A stretch of DNA of 64,000 bases. Source: an uncultured Microbulbifer sp. GTDB lineage: Bacteria > Pseudomonadota > Gammaproteobacteria > Pseudomonadales > Cellvibrionaceae. The translations under genes were made by a program, and so were the position numbers. The notes beneath the pieces were generated by a model. It did no database searches. It had not been told where the DNA came from and saw nothing but the letters and a program-made list of their open reading frames with translations. Positions 16,406-25,258 of this stretch are shown in pieces; positions within the stretch are counted from its first letter, which is position 1; the number at the start of each line of letters is the position of its first letter. The stretch lies in the NCBI RefSeq assembly GCF_947498635.1, contig NZ_CANMKV010000005.1:1-64000 (forward strand), in the 5' to 3' direction.

Positions 16406-17851
16406 GTGAAACTGGCGAATCCAAACCTGTTGAAGTCCCAGAACTATATCGATGGCGAGTGGCGGGATGCTGCGGGCACTGCAGAAGTGCGTGATCCGGC
16501 TAATGGTGAAGTATTGGGCTGTGTGGCCGATGGTTCTGCCGCAGATGCAGAGGCGGCTGTGGCCGCGGCCAGTAACGCTTTTCCCGAGTGGAGCCGCCGC
16601 ACCGCTGGCGAACGCGCGGCGATTCTCAAGCGATGGTATCAGTTGATTGTGGATAACAGCGACGATTTGGCGCGCATTCTTACCTTGGAGCAGGGCAAAC
16701 CCTTGGCGGAAGCCAAGGGTGAGATTTTGTATGGCGCCTCTTTTATTGAGTGGTTCGCCGAGGAATGTCGCCGCGCCTATGGCCAAACGATTCCCACCCA
16801 TAACCCGGCCATGCGCCTCAGCACTATTCGTCAACCGGTAGGAGTTGTGTCCTGTATAACGCCGTGGAACTTTCCCAACGCCATGATCACCCGCAAGGCG
16901 GCCCCGGCTCTGGCCGCAGGCTGTACCGTAGTGATCAAACCGGCGCTGGAAACCCCGTTATCCGCGCTGGCGCTGTGCCAGCTGGCGGAAGAGGCGGGCC
17001 TGCCTAAAGGTACCATTAATGTGGTGACGGGCAGTGATTCGCCGGGGATAGGCAAGGTATTGACCCAGGATCCGCGTGTAGCCAAATTCACTTTCACCGG
17101 CTCTACCGCTGTGGGCAAACTGCTGATGGCGCAGTGCGCCAGCACCGTAAAGAAGATGTCCATGGAGCTAGGGGGTAACGCCCCGTTTATCGTATTTGAC
17201 GATGCGGATATGGATACCGCGGTACAGGCTTGCGTGGCCACTAAGTTCCGCAACGCCGGCCAGGTCTGTGTGGCCACTAACCGCATCTATGTACACGAGT
17301 CGGTACACGATACATTTGTGCAAAAACTGCGTGCCGAGGTGGCGGCGCTGAAAATCGGCCACGGCACCGAAGACGGCATTACCATGGGCCCGATGATTTA
17401 TCGCCGTGCGGTGGATCGTGTACAGGGCCTGGTAGAGGACGCGGTGGAAGCTGGGGCGAAAATCGAAATCGGTGGTGAACCGCTGCCGAATGGAGAAAAC
17501 TATTTTGCGCCCACGCTGCTCACCGGTGTCACCGATGCTATGCGAGTCGCTCAGGAAGAAAATTTTGGCCCCATCGCGGCGGTGCAGAAGTTCACCGATG
17601 AGGCCGATGTGATTCGCCGGGCCAACGATACACCCTACGGTTTGGCCGCCTATGTGATGAGCGAGAATATTCGCCGCGCACACCGCGTGGTAGAGGCGCT
17701 GGAATACGGCATGATTGCCTGTAATACCGGCGTTTTCTCAACCACTGTGGCGCCTTTTGGCGGTAACAAAGAATCCGGCATCGGCCGCGAGGGTGGTGTC
17801 GAGGGAATGGCGGAATTCTACGAGACCAAATACTGCTGCCTCGGAGTTTGA
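16406..17851 (+). CDS. gabD: NAD(P)-dependent succinate-semialdehyde dehydrogenase
   Basis: A 481-residue aldehyde dehydrogenase of the GabD group, which oxidises succinate semialdehyde to succinate (also acts on related semialdehydes). Visible are PWNFPNAMITRKAAPALAAGCTVV-type core (start quoted in part), the base in SMELGGNAPF (Glu254), the catalytic cysteine in NAGQVCVATNR (Cys288) and the C-terminal PFGGNKESGIGREGG. The start is GTG with AGGAG 7 bases upstream. The next gene is an omega-aminotransferase, so the pair could convert an amine such as GABA or beta-alanine first to a semialdehyde, then to the acid. Confidence 0.92.
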   Translation: MKLANPNLLKSQNYIDGEWRDAAGTAEVRDPANGEVLGCVADGSAADAEAAVAAASNAFPEWSRRTAGERAAILKRWYQLIVDNSDDLARILTLEQGKPLAEAKGEILYGASFIEWFAEECRRAYGQTIPTHNPAMRLSTIRQPVGVVSCITPWNFPNAMITRKAAPALAAGCTVVIKPALETPLSALALCQLAEEAGLPKGTINVVTGSDSPGIGKVLTQDPRVAKFTFTGSTAVGKLLMAQCASTVKKMSMELGGNAPFIVFDDADMDTAVQACVATKFRNAGQVCVATNRIYVHESVHDTFVQKLRAEVAALKIGHGTEDGITMGPMIYRRAVDRVQGLVEDAVEAGAKIEIGGEPLPNGENYFAPTLLTGVTDAMRVAQEENFGPIAAVQKFTDEADVIRRANDTPYGLAAYVMSENIRRAHRVVEALEYGMIACNTGVFSTTVAPFGGNKESGIGREGGVEGMAEFYETKYCCLGV

Positions 17852-17877
17852 TCTACGGGTCCGAACGGTAGTGCCAC

Positions 17878-17903
17878 GCGCTTGTCTGAATTTGGACAAG
17901 CGC
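17878..17903 (+). promoter_or_regulatory. intercistronic hairpin between gabD and the aminotransferase
   Basis: GCGCTTGTC (17878-17886) and GACAAGCGC (17895-17903) form a perfect 9-bp stem with an 8-base loop and no T tract. It could attenuate transcription or protect the upstream message. Confidence 0.5.
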
Positions 17904-17981
17904 CCGAACAGATGCGCGGGAGCTATTGGCTCCCATGCCTAAATACTTTTAAATTACAGGGAACTTGCGGAGATACAGTCC

Positions 17982-19295
17982 ATGTCTGAGATGCCAACGA
18001 ACGCTTTCTGGATGCCCTTTACCCCCAATCGCACTTTTAAATCTGCGCCGCGAATTGTGGAAAGTGCAGAGGGGATTTACCTCACCGAAAAAGGTGGACG
18101 CCAGATTATTGATGCTACCGCCGGCCTTTGGTGTAGTAATGCCGGTCACGGTCGCACCGAGATTGCCGAGGCAATTTATCAGCAGGCGAAGACCCTAGAC
18201 TACAGCTCCATTTTTAATTTTGGCCACGAGCTGGGTTTTGAATATTCCGAACGCTTGGTGAAGCATACTCCGGACGGTCTCGACCATGTATTTTTCGGTA
18301 ACTCCGGTTCCGAGGCGGTAGAGACGGCACTGAAAATCGCCCTGCAATATCAGCGTGTGCGTGGCAAGGGCACTCGCACTATGTTTATCGGCCGCGAGAA
18401 GGGTTACCACGGGGTAAATTTCGGTGGTATTTCCGTGGGCGGCATCGCGCCGAATTACCAGGGCTTTGGCCAGCCGGTGAAAGCCAACCATATGCGTCAC
18501 ACCCTGGATATCGAGCGCAATGCTTTCAGCCGCGGTCTGCCGGAGCACGGTGTCGAGTTGGCGGAAGACCTGGAGCGCTTGGTGGCCTTCCACGGTGCGG
18601 ACCAGATAGCTGCGGTAATTGTTGAACCGTTTGCCGGAGCCGGTGGCGTGGTACTGCCTCCGAAAGGCTACCTCAAGCGTCTGCGCGAAATCTGTGACAA
18701 GCACGATCTGCTGCTGATTTTCGATGAAGTCATCTCCGGCTGGGGCCGTACCGGTTCTGCATTCGGCGCTATCGAATTCGATGTCACTCCAGATATGATT
18801 ACTTCTGCCAAGGGCATCACCAATGCGGCGGTACCCTTGAGTGCGGTCTTTGTGAAGGATGCGATCCACAACACCATCATGGATGCGGCTGCAGAGGGCA
18901 TGGTGGAATTTTTCCACGGTTACACTTATTCCGCGCACCCGGTTGCCTGTGCAGCGGGTATGGCGACTCTGGATATTTATGAGCGCGAAGGTCTGCTTAC
19001 TCGTGCATCGGGTGAAATTGGCCAGCACTGGGAAAATGCTCTGCACAGCCTGGCGGATATGGACAACGTCATCGATGTGCGCAACTACGGCTTGGTCGGC
19101 GCGATCGAACTGCGTGCGCCGGAAAATCTGAAGGGTAAATTTGGAGCCAAGGCATCCGGTATGGCTTGGGAGGCCGGAGTGATGGCGCGTGGTATCGGCG
19201 ATGCCCTGTGTATGTCCCCACCGCTGATTATCGAGAAACACGAGATTGATGCGATTGTGGATAAGCTGCGCGGTGTGATCGGCAGCTTGGCTTGA
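17982..19295 (+). CDS. class III omega-aminotransferase (beta-alanine/GABA-pyruvate type)
   Basis: A 437-residue PLP enzyme of the class III aminotransferases, of the beta-alanine:pyruvate type (MPFTPNRTFKSAPRI opening, GNSGSEAVETALKIA for the cofactor phosphate, IFDEV with Asp248, and the Schiff-base lysine in TSAKGIT, Lys277). It transfers an omega-amino group to pyruvate. It follows gabD by 130 bases with its own ribosome-binding site (GGAGA). A paralogue lies at 37353-38693. A terminator follows at 19309-19334. Confidence 0.93.
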   Translation: MSEMPTNAFWMPFTPNRTFKSAPRIVESAEGIYLTEKGGRQIIDATAGLWCSNAGHGRTEIAEAIYQQAKTLDYSSIFNFGHELGFEYSERLVKHTPDGLDHVFFGNSGSEAVETALKIALQYQRVRGKGTRTMFIGREKGYHGVNFGGISVGGIAPNYQGFGQPVKANHMRHTLDIERNAFSRGLPEHGVELAEDLERLVAFHGADQIAAVIVEPFAGAGGVVLPPKGYLKRLREICDKHDLLLIFDEVISGWGRTGSAFGAIEFDVTPDMITSAKGITNAAVPLSAVFVKDAIHNTIMDAAAEGMVEFFHGYTYSAHPVACAAGMATLDIYEREGLLTRASGEIGQHWENALHSLADMDNVIDVRNYGLVGAIELRAPENLKGKFGAKASGMAWEAGVMARGIGDALCMSPPLIIEKHEIDAIVDKLRGVIGSLA

Positions 19296-19308
19296 TCCAC
19301 CCTTCCTG

Positions 19309-19334
19309 CCGGCAACCCTAGGGCTGCCGGTTTT
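19309..19334 (+). terminator. intrinsic terminator after the aminotransferase
   Basis: CCGGCA (19309-19314) pairs with TGCCGG (19325-19330), with an inner palindrome CCCTAGGG, followed by TTTT. Confidence 0.6.
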
Positions 19335-19744
19335 CCGTGCACAGTTTTATCTCTATTTACCCCCACCAATTCCACCGGGATTTTTCCCGCTGCATCTCTC
19401 CGCATGCCCTTTTGCGCGGCTGCAGAGTGGTGCTCTCAATCTGTCGGTTGTGGCTACACTGGAAATAGCGGCCTGCGGCACGACCGGAGTCATTGCAGAG
19501 TCGACTATTTGGTCGCGCTCGTGGGCCGCCTCTTATCGAGCTTGCCAGTTCCGGCTCTACCCTCAGACCTTGCCCCGATAAAACCGGGTGGAATTATCCT
19601 CGATACAATTTTGCAGTTAATACGGCAAAAAAAATCCCCGTACGTTCTCTTTTTTGGGGTTTACCGAGGAAAATTCCTGACAAGCTGGAAGTCTGTGCGT
19701 TCTGGCGCTTAACTTAATGGAGATAGTTCACTCGGCGACGGCTT

Positions 19745-20326
19745 ATGTCCACAGATACCTCCGCTCTTCCCTCCGGTCCTATATTACGAGTGCTCTCCGC
19801 CAATTGGTGGCTGTTGTTGCTGCGAGGCCTTATCGCGGTGATTTTCGGGGTACTCACTTTTATCTGGCCGGGATTATCACTGCTTACTCTGGTTTTTCTC
19901 TTTGGAATCTACGCCCTGCTCGATGGAATATTTTCTCTGGTGGCGGCGGTGATGGGGCGCCACGAGAGCAATCCTTTGTGGTGGTTGATCGTGTCCGGAT
20001 TAATCAGCTTGGCTGCGGGGATCGTGACCTTTATGTTCCCCCAGGTAACTGCGCTGGTACTGGTGATTTTTATTGGTGCCTGGGCTTTGGTACGGGGAAT
20101 TTTTGAAATTGTCGGGGCGATTCGACTGCGCAAGGAAATCGACAACGAGTGGCTGCTGATTGCTATCGGTGTGCTTTCGGTTATTTTTGGTGTTGCGATA
20201 TTAGTGAGTCCCGGAGCCGGTGCCCTGGCATTGGTCTGGGTAATTGGGGCCTATGCGATTATCTTCGGCTTGCCCATGATCTGGCTAGCGTTTCGTCTGC
20301 GCAAACATAAAAGCAGCGAGTCGTGA
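19745..20326 (+). CDS. HdeD family (DUF308) membrane protein
   Basis: A 193-residue inner-membrane protein with six predicted helices in three hairpin repeats. The HdeD signature appears as WWLLLLRGLIAVIFGVLTFIWPG, GIYALLDGIFSLV and IGAWALVRGIFEIVGAIRLRKEI. E. coli HdeD is associated with acid resistance; here only the family is certain. The start has no strong ribosome-binding site. The gene is isolated between the aminotransferase and the convergent M1 peptidase gene. Confidence 0.9.
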   Translation: MSTDTSALPSGPILRVLSANWWLLLLRGLIAVIFGVLTFIWPGLSLLTLVFLFGIYALLDGIFSLVAAVMGRHESNPLWWLIVSGLISLAAGIVTFMFPQVTALVLVIFIGAWALVRGIFEIVGAIRLRKEIDNEWLLIAIGVLSVIFGVAILVSPGAGALALVWVIGAYAIIFGLPMIWLAFRLRKHKSSES

Positions 20327-20463
20327 GGGCGGGACAGGCCGGAAAATTGGGGGGAGTTAAAGGTGTTGGCGCCCTCAAAAGTGTCTATTTGTGAGGGCCA
20401 GCGAGAAAGATAACCCTAGAGCTTTAGACTGAACGCGTGTGAATTGTCGGCTCTTTTGGGGCC

Positions 20464-20481
20464 GGAGGAGGGCACTCCTCC
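20464..20481. terminator. hairpin after the M1 peptidase gene
   Basis: GGAGGA and TCCTCC pair around a 6-base loop, about 30 bases past the stop codon of the minus-strand M1 peptidase gene. There is no T tract, so it is only a possible terminator. Confidence 0.4.
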
Positions 20482-20507
20482 CCCTGCCCAGACAAATAAT
20501 TACAGCC

Positions 20508-23237
20508 TTATTTTTTCGCCAAGTCTACCGACTGCGGTAGAGACTGCATCAGTGATTGTCCCCTTTGTTTTAATGCCATACACAACTGAATACGCTCCTC
20601 GGTTTGCGCTAGGCTGCGCCGGTAGCCGGGGGCCAGCTTTCCGTGTTTGGCAAATAGTTGCTGCAGTTCATCCAGACGCTGCTTATCGCAAAACGCATTG
20701 GCGAATGCGGGGGTGCGGCGGCGAACTTGTGCGGGAATCTTATCCACCACTTTGCCAAAATTAGTCTGCAGCCAGCGCCAGTGTTGCGCCTGCACCAGGG
20801 GCTGGGCTAGAGCGTACTGGATAAGGCCAAAGGATTCGCGCGGGCCCATCTCTTTACTGAGTGCCAATGCCTGGACTGTCTCCACCTGCTCGGGGCTGTT
20901 GCTGCTGCCGATAGCACTGGCGCTGGCATTTTCAAAGCGTGGATCATCCAGTTCGCCGCGCACCTGAATGAGGTGCTTGAGGAAATCTCCACTGGCGTCC
21001 TGCACTGCCACAGTCAGAGCCGGGCCATACAGGTCGGAGTTCAGTGCCTCTGGATTGCGCTCGGTTTTGAAGCCGGTAAAGGCAAAGGCCTTTGCCATTA
21101 GTTGTTTGCGCGTATCCGGGTCTTCCGCGACCAGGGCCATAAAGCCTAGTAGGTCGCTGTGCAGCATCTGTTGGTCGGCATCACTGCCGCCAGCGCTGCG
21201 GTTGATCAGCGGTAGGTAGAGATTCTGAGCGAAGTTCAGGAAGGCTAGGCGCTGGCTCCCGTCGAGGTAGCTATCGCGATACTTGCGCAGGTAGCGCAGG
21301 GGCATGGCGATCACTTGGCGCTTGTCCGCTCTCGCGGATTGGCGCACCACGTCGAGTAACCGGGGAGCGGGTAATGTGCCGGCCTCAAAGGCGGCAAAAG
21401 CGCTGTCGATAATAGAGAGCTGCTCGGTTGGGGCAAATAGGGCGAAGCGCTCTGTGAGGGCTTGCCACTGGGGTTCGGGCAGGTTCCAGCGGTAGTAGCC
21501 GCTGCCCTGGGCATTGGGCATGACCCAGCTGGGGCAGCTGCCCGAGGCAATCTCCAGAGTTTCCTCCTTTCCGGTGAGGATCTGGCACTGTTGCGCGCCG
21601 TCATCTCGACTAAAACAGAAGGGAATGCTCCACGGCTGGCCGGTCTCGGTGATGGGGGAGCCGAGGGGCTGGTAGCGGCTCTGCATGATGTGCAGTTTGG
21701 CCTGGGCTGGATCGCTGCAGTCCAGGGACAGTTCAAGCTGCGGCACGCCTTTTTGCTCCACAAAGCTGCGGAAGGTTTCCGTCAGTTCCGGGGTATTGGT
21801 CTCCTCGCCAATCACTTTGTAGAAAGAGGGGGAATCGGCTTCGCCACCACGAAAGGCTTCGAGGTAGCGGCCCAGGGCCGGGCGGAAGCGTTCGGCGCCG
21901 AAATAGCTATCCACCATATGGATCACGCCGAGACTCTTGGAGTAGGTGATGGCGTCGTAGGCGTTGCGAATATTGTTGTTGTCGCTCACCGGCTCGCGGA
22001 TGGCGCGGGTGCTGGCGAGGGAGTCGAGCTGCATGGCGCCGATGGCGTAAGTTGCGGCATTCAAGTCGTGGCCCTCATCGGGCTCCATAATGGTCAACGC
22101 CAGTGGCTCGCCCCAGGTGGCAAAGCCCTCTTTCAGCCACAGGTCATCCCACCAGGGCGGAGTCACCTGGTTGCCAAACCACATATGGGCGATTTCGTGG
22201 GCATGCACTTCCACTAAAGCCAGGCGGGCGCCGGGAGCGGGGTTATCACCTACAAGAATGCGCTGCTCGCGATAGGTGATGGCGGCGGACAACTCGGTGG
22301 CGCCGCTGGGCCATTGGGGCGCGGCGATAATATCGAGCTTTTTGAAAGGGTAGGGGCGCTGTAATTGAGTCTCGAAGGTCTCCACCATTTTGGGGGTGAT
22401 ATCGAGGATGTAATTCATATCCGCACCGCGGCCCCGGCGCGCGAAACCGCGCAAGGGGATAGGCTCCGCACGGTATTGGCTCGGCGGTATGGCCGCGCGT
22501 TCCACAATATCGAAGGGGCCGACCGACAGGGAGAGCAAGTAGGTGGACATGGGTGGAGTGGTGGCGAAAGTGACTTTCTCCATGCCGTCCTGCCCGGGTT
22601 CGCGCTTCAGTTCCGGACCATTGCTGATGGCGGCGTAGCCCTCGGGTACGGTGAGGCTGATGGTGAAAGGTGCTTTGAGGCCGGGCTCATCGAAGCCGGG
22701 CAGGTATTTGCGCGCTTGGATCGACTCTGATTTGGCCAGGGCATAGGCATCGCCCTGCTCCTCTACCTTGAACAGGCCCGCCAAATTGCGATCGAAATCG
22801 GCCGCATAATCGATGTGCAGGGTGAAATTACCCGCCGGTAGGGGCTCGGCGAATTCAATCGCGGCGACCCCGCTATCGAGGACCTCTCGATAGGAGCCTC
22901 CCACCTTGCGTCCGTCCGCCAGTAGCGCGCTGGCTTCACCCACCGCCAAATTTTTGCCGTGCAGCCAGATATGTTTGGCGGTCTGGTCGAGCTGGATGTC
23001 GATGGCGACACGGCCACTGAAGCCGTCCTTGCGCGGGTCCAGGATCAAGTCCAGGCGGTAGGCTGTGGGTTTTACACCCTCGGGTAACTTGCCCTCGGGG
23101 GCCGTACCGTGATCCAGAGGGGCTGTCTGGGCGCTTACTTCCGAATCAATTTCTTGCGGGGCCTTTTCCGCCGGGTTGCACCCGGCCACGGACAGCAGCG
23201 CCGCAGTCAGCAGGGCGAACGATATCGTCTTGTTCAT
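20508..23237 (-). CDS. M1 family metallopeptidase lipoprotein with an altered GxMEN motif
   Basis: About 909 residues, exported as a lipoprotein (signal sequence with lipobox SVAGC). The gluzincin site HEIAHMWFGN at about 347-356 and the third zinc ligand in WLKEGF (about 370) are intact, and the catalytic tyrosine region ITYSKS is present. The usual exopeptidase motif GAMEN is replaced by GATEL (about 312-316). It keeps the glutamate that holds the substrate N-terminus but loses the asparagine. A long C-terminal helical domain follows. The ATG at 23237 is chosen over an upstream TTG because the signal sequence begins there. It is likely to cleave peptides at the cell surface or in the periplasm. 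Confidence 0.9.
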   Translation of the reverse strand: MNKTISFALLTAALLSVAGCNPAEKAPQEIDSEVSAQTAPLDHGTAPEGKLPEGVKPTAYRLDLILDPRKDGFSGRVAIDIQLDQTAKHIWLHGKNLAVGEASALLADGRKVGGSYREVLDSGVAAIEFAEPLPAGNFTLHIDYAADFDRNLAGLFKVEEQGDAYALAKSESIQARKYLPGFDEPGLKAPFTISLTVPEGYAAISNGPELKREPGQDGMEKVTFATTPPMSTYLLSLSVGPFDIVERAAIPPSQYRAEPIPLRGFARRGRGADMNYILDITPKMVETFETQLQRPYPFKKLDIIAAPQWPSGATELSAAITYREQRILVGDNPAPGARLALVEVHAHEIAHMWFGNQVTPPWWDDLWLKEGFATWGEPLALTIMEPDEGHDLNAATYAIGAMQLDSLASTRAIREPVSDNNNIRNAYDAITYSKSLGVIHMVDSYFGAERFRPALGRYLEAFRGGEADSPSFYKVIGEETNTPELTETFRSFVEQKGVPQLELSLDCSDPAQAKLHIMQSRYQPLGSPITETGQPWSIPFCFSRDDGAQQCQILTGKEETLEIASGSCPSWVMPNAQGSGYYRWNLPEPQWQALTERFALFAPTEQLSIIDSAFAAFEAGTLPAPRLLDVVRQSARADKRQVIAMPLRYLRKYRDSYLDGSQRLAFLNFAQNLYLPLINRSAGGSDADQQMLHSDLLGFMALVAEDPDTRKQLMAKAFAFTGFKTERNPEALNSDLYGPALTVAVQDASGDFLKHLIQVRGELDDPRFENASASAIGSSNSPEQVETVQALALSKEMGPRESFGLIQYALAQPLVQAQHWRWLQTNFGKVVDKIPAQVRRRTPAFANAFCDKQRLDELQQLFAKHGKLAPGYRRSLAQTEERIQLCMALKQRGQSLMQSLPQSVDLAKK

Positions 23238-23335
23238 AGGGTGAGGGTACTTGGCCAAAAAAAGCCATTGTAACGCTTTGGTGAAAAATTACGCGCGTCA
23301 CCCTTTGGGGGTTAACAAGGATGGTGCAGAGGGGG

Positions 23336-23358
23336 AGCCCGGCAGGTCCTGCCGGGCT
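23336..23358. terminator. GC-rich hairpin after the CocE-type gene
   Basis: AGCCCGGCAGG and CCTGCCGGGCT form an 11-bp inverted repeat, about 20 bases past the stop codon of the minus-strand CocE-type gene. It is followed by TTT on the plus strand only. Confidence 0.55.
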
Positions 23359-23380
23359 TTGAATTGAGCAGAGGGATGGT

Positions 23381-24931
23381 TTACAGGTGCGGCACGGTCA
23401 GGCTGGAGACCTTGCTGCTGCTGTAAGGCACCGTGATGGTGTAGTTGGTGTTGTCTGGTTTCTTGTAGACCGGGCCCTGAGTATCGATGGCCATTACCAC
23501 GCGGTGGCCGGCGGGCACATCGTAGCTGGTGGTGAACAGCTCAAGTTCGATTTTTTGCTTTTTGCCGGGCTCATCGGTGCGTACAGTGATCGGTGCGTGG
23601 GTGATAAGGCGACCAAGGCCGAAGAAGTTAACATCGTAGAGGTGGACATTCAGCTGTACTTCCTTCTCACTGGGCTCTATCCACATTTCCAGTTTTGGCG
23701 CTCCTCGGACTTTCAGGGTTTCTGACTGTCTCGGTGACTTGTATTCGATGGCATAGTAGCCGTTGATCGCCATCATGGGTGCGTACACCGGAATACCGAA
23801 ACCTTCCAGGGCATCGGAGATCAAGGGGATACCAGTACCGGCAAAGGTGTCCCAGCCTCCATGGAATTCATTGCTCCAGCTCCAGCCATCGTATTTGCCA
23901 CTCTCCATACTACCGCTGTTAAACATGGTGAAACGCGGTTGTAGATACCAGGTGGTGCTCTCTTGGGTTACAGGATAGTCATCATAGTGCTCCAGCTTGT
24001 TGCTGATACGCACAGTCATATCTACCTTCGGCTCGCGGTTGATGCCGTTGTCTTCACCCTTCAGGTGGTGATCGAACCAGCGGAAGCTAGTGGACCAGAT
24101 ATGTCCATTGTTTCCAGAGAGGGTTTCGGTAATGGCGTGGGTGCCCGGATTCAGTAGCAGCTTTTTGGGGCCCTCCAGCAGGGAGTAAAAGTCGGTCATG
24201 CTGTTAGGTTTAAACAGGTAGTCGGCGAAATTATTCGACACGAGTACCGCGGTGCCGTTTTCGTTCAGTTGATCGATATAGCTGATGGCTGAACGTTTGG
24301 CACCGAACTCGATAACCTGTTCCAGGTTTTGGCCGCTGCGTAGATCACTCCAGATCTGCTCTAGCTCGGCTTCTTTATCGAAGGCGGTAGTAACGAGTAA
24401 ACTTCCCCAAACCAGGTTAACGGTTTCATTGGGATAGAGGGCTTCAACCACATCGGCCCAACCGGAAAGAGCGGTAACCGCATCAATGCGTGGGTCCTGT
24501 GCGGCGCTCAACAGGGAGATGCCGCCACCATAGGAAATTCCGGCCATGCCTAACTTACCCACCGAATAATTGGTTTCGAGCCAATCAATCAGTACACCCA
24601 CGTCGGCAATGCTATTTTCTCCGGCTACGTCTACCAGGCCGTCTGAGTGTCCGAATCCGCGGGTGGAGTAACTCAATACTAGATAGCCATTCTCCGCGAG
24701 CTCCTTGGCCTGAAAATGGTACTGACGCTTCTCAAGGCCCCAGCTATTGGTGAAGATGACTGTCGGATAGCCTTCTGCCGGTGCAGGGGTTTCCGGCACG
24801 AACAGGTTGGCATCGAGCACGGTTCCATCAAAAGAGGTGATATCCAGGTTGGAGATATATTCTGGTGCCGACCAGGCATGGGCTGACATCATGGCACTGC
24901 CGAGCAGCGCCAGTAGTGGAGCAGTTTTCAT
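23381..24931 (-). CDS. secreted CocE/NonD (X-Pro dipeptidyl-peptidase-like) hydrolase
   Basis: A 516-residue alpha/beta hydrolase with a signal peptide (cleavage near AHAWS). The nucleophile elbow is GMAGISYGGGISLL; the acid and base are expected in the later LNPGTHAITE region, whose histidine is visible. The C-terminal third (FFGLGRLITHAPITV, GHRVVMAIDTQGP) is the jelly-roll domain of the CocE/S15 family. Known members are Xaa-Pro dipeptidyl peptidases, cocaine esterase and glutaryl-amidases; the substrate here is unknown. It is next to an M1 peptidase and could work in extracytoplasmic peptide breakdown. Confidence 0.85.
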   Translation of the reverse strand: MKTAPLLALLGSAMMSAHAWSAPEYISNLDITSFDGTVLDANLFVPETPAPAEGYPTVIFTNSWGLEKRQYHFQAKELAENGYLVLSYSTRGFGHSDGLVDVAGENSIADVGVLIDWLETNYSVGKLGMAGISYGGGISLLSAAQDPRIDAVTALSGWADVVEALYPNETVNLVWGSLLVTTAFDKEAELEQIWSDLRSGQNLEQVIEFGAKRSAISYIDQLNENGTAVLVSNNFADYLFKPNSMTDFYSLLEGPKKLLLNPGTHAITETLSGNNGHIWSTSFRWFDHHLKGEDNGINREPKVDMTVRISNKLEHYDDYPVTQESTTWYLQPRFTMFNSGSMESGKYDGWSWSNEFHGGWDTFAGTGIPLISDALEGFGIPVYAPMMAINGYYAIEYKSPRQSETLKVRGAPKLEMWIEPSEKEVQLNVHLYDVNFFGLGRLITHAPITVRTDEPGKKQKIELELFTTSYDVPAGHRVVMAIDTQGPVYKKPDNTNYTITVPYSSSKVSSLTVPHL

Positions 24932-25258
24932 TTTTTTCTCTCATCAAAGCAAATTATTTTTATTGTTTGACCCGGTGTAACACACTGGTCAACTGCGCAA
25001 TATATAGAAGCCCGCCGTGTATTTGTATGCTGTTTGGTTAAAAAATGAGACGCTTGTCTCGTTGTTTGTCGCTGACCGCTTTAGGTCTTTGGGTCGGGTT
25101 TTTGATATAAGCCTGTCCCGCTGGTCACACAAAACCCACCTAAAAAGTTCATTTCTTATTCATATTGCTCTTTTTTTGATCATAAAAAACCGGTAGTGTG
25201 TCGCCTCTAGGGTTTGGCTATGGAAGGCTTTGGCAACAATGACTTGGTGGCCTGAACT
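24932..25258. other. divergent promoter region
   Basis: About 325 bases between the divergent CocE-type gene and the zinc-peptidase-like gene. It is T-rich with poly-T stretches and no clear gene. It probably holds both promoters; I did not identify a specific operator. Confidence 0.4.
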
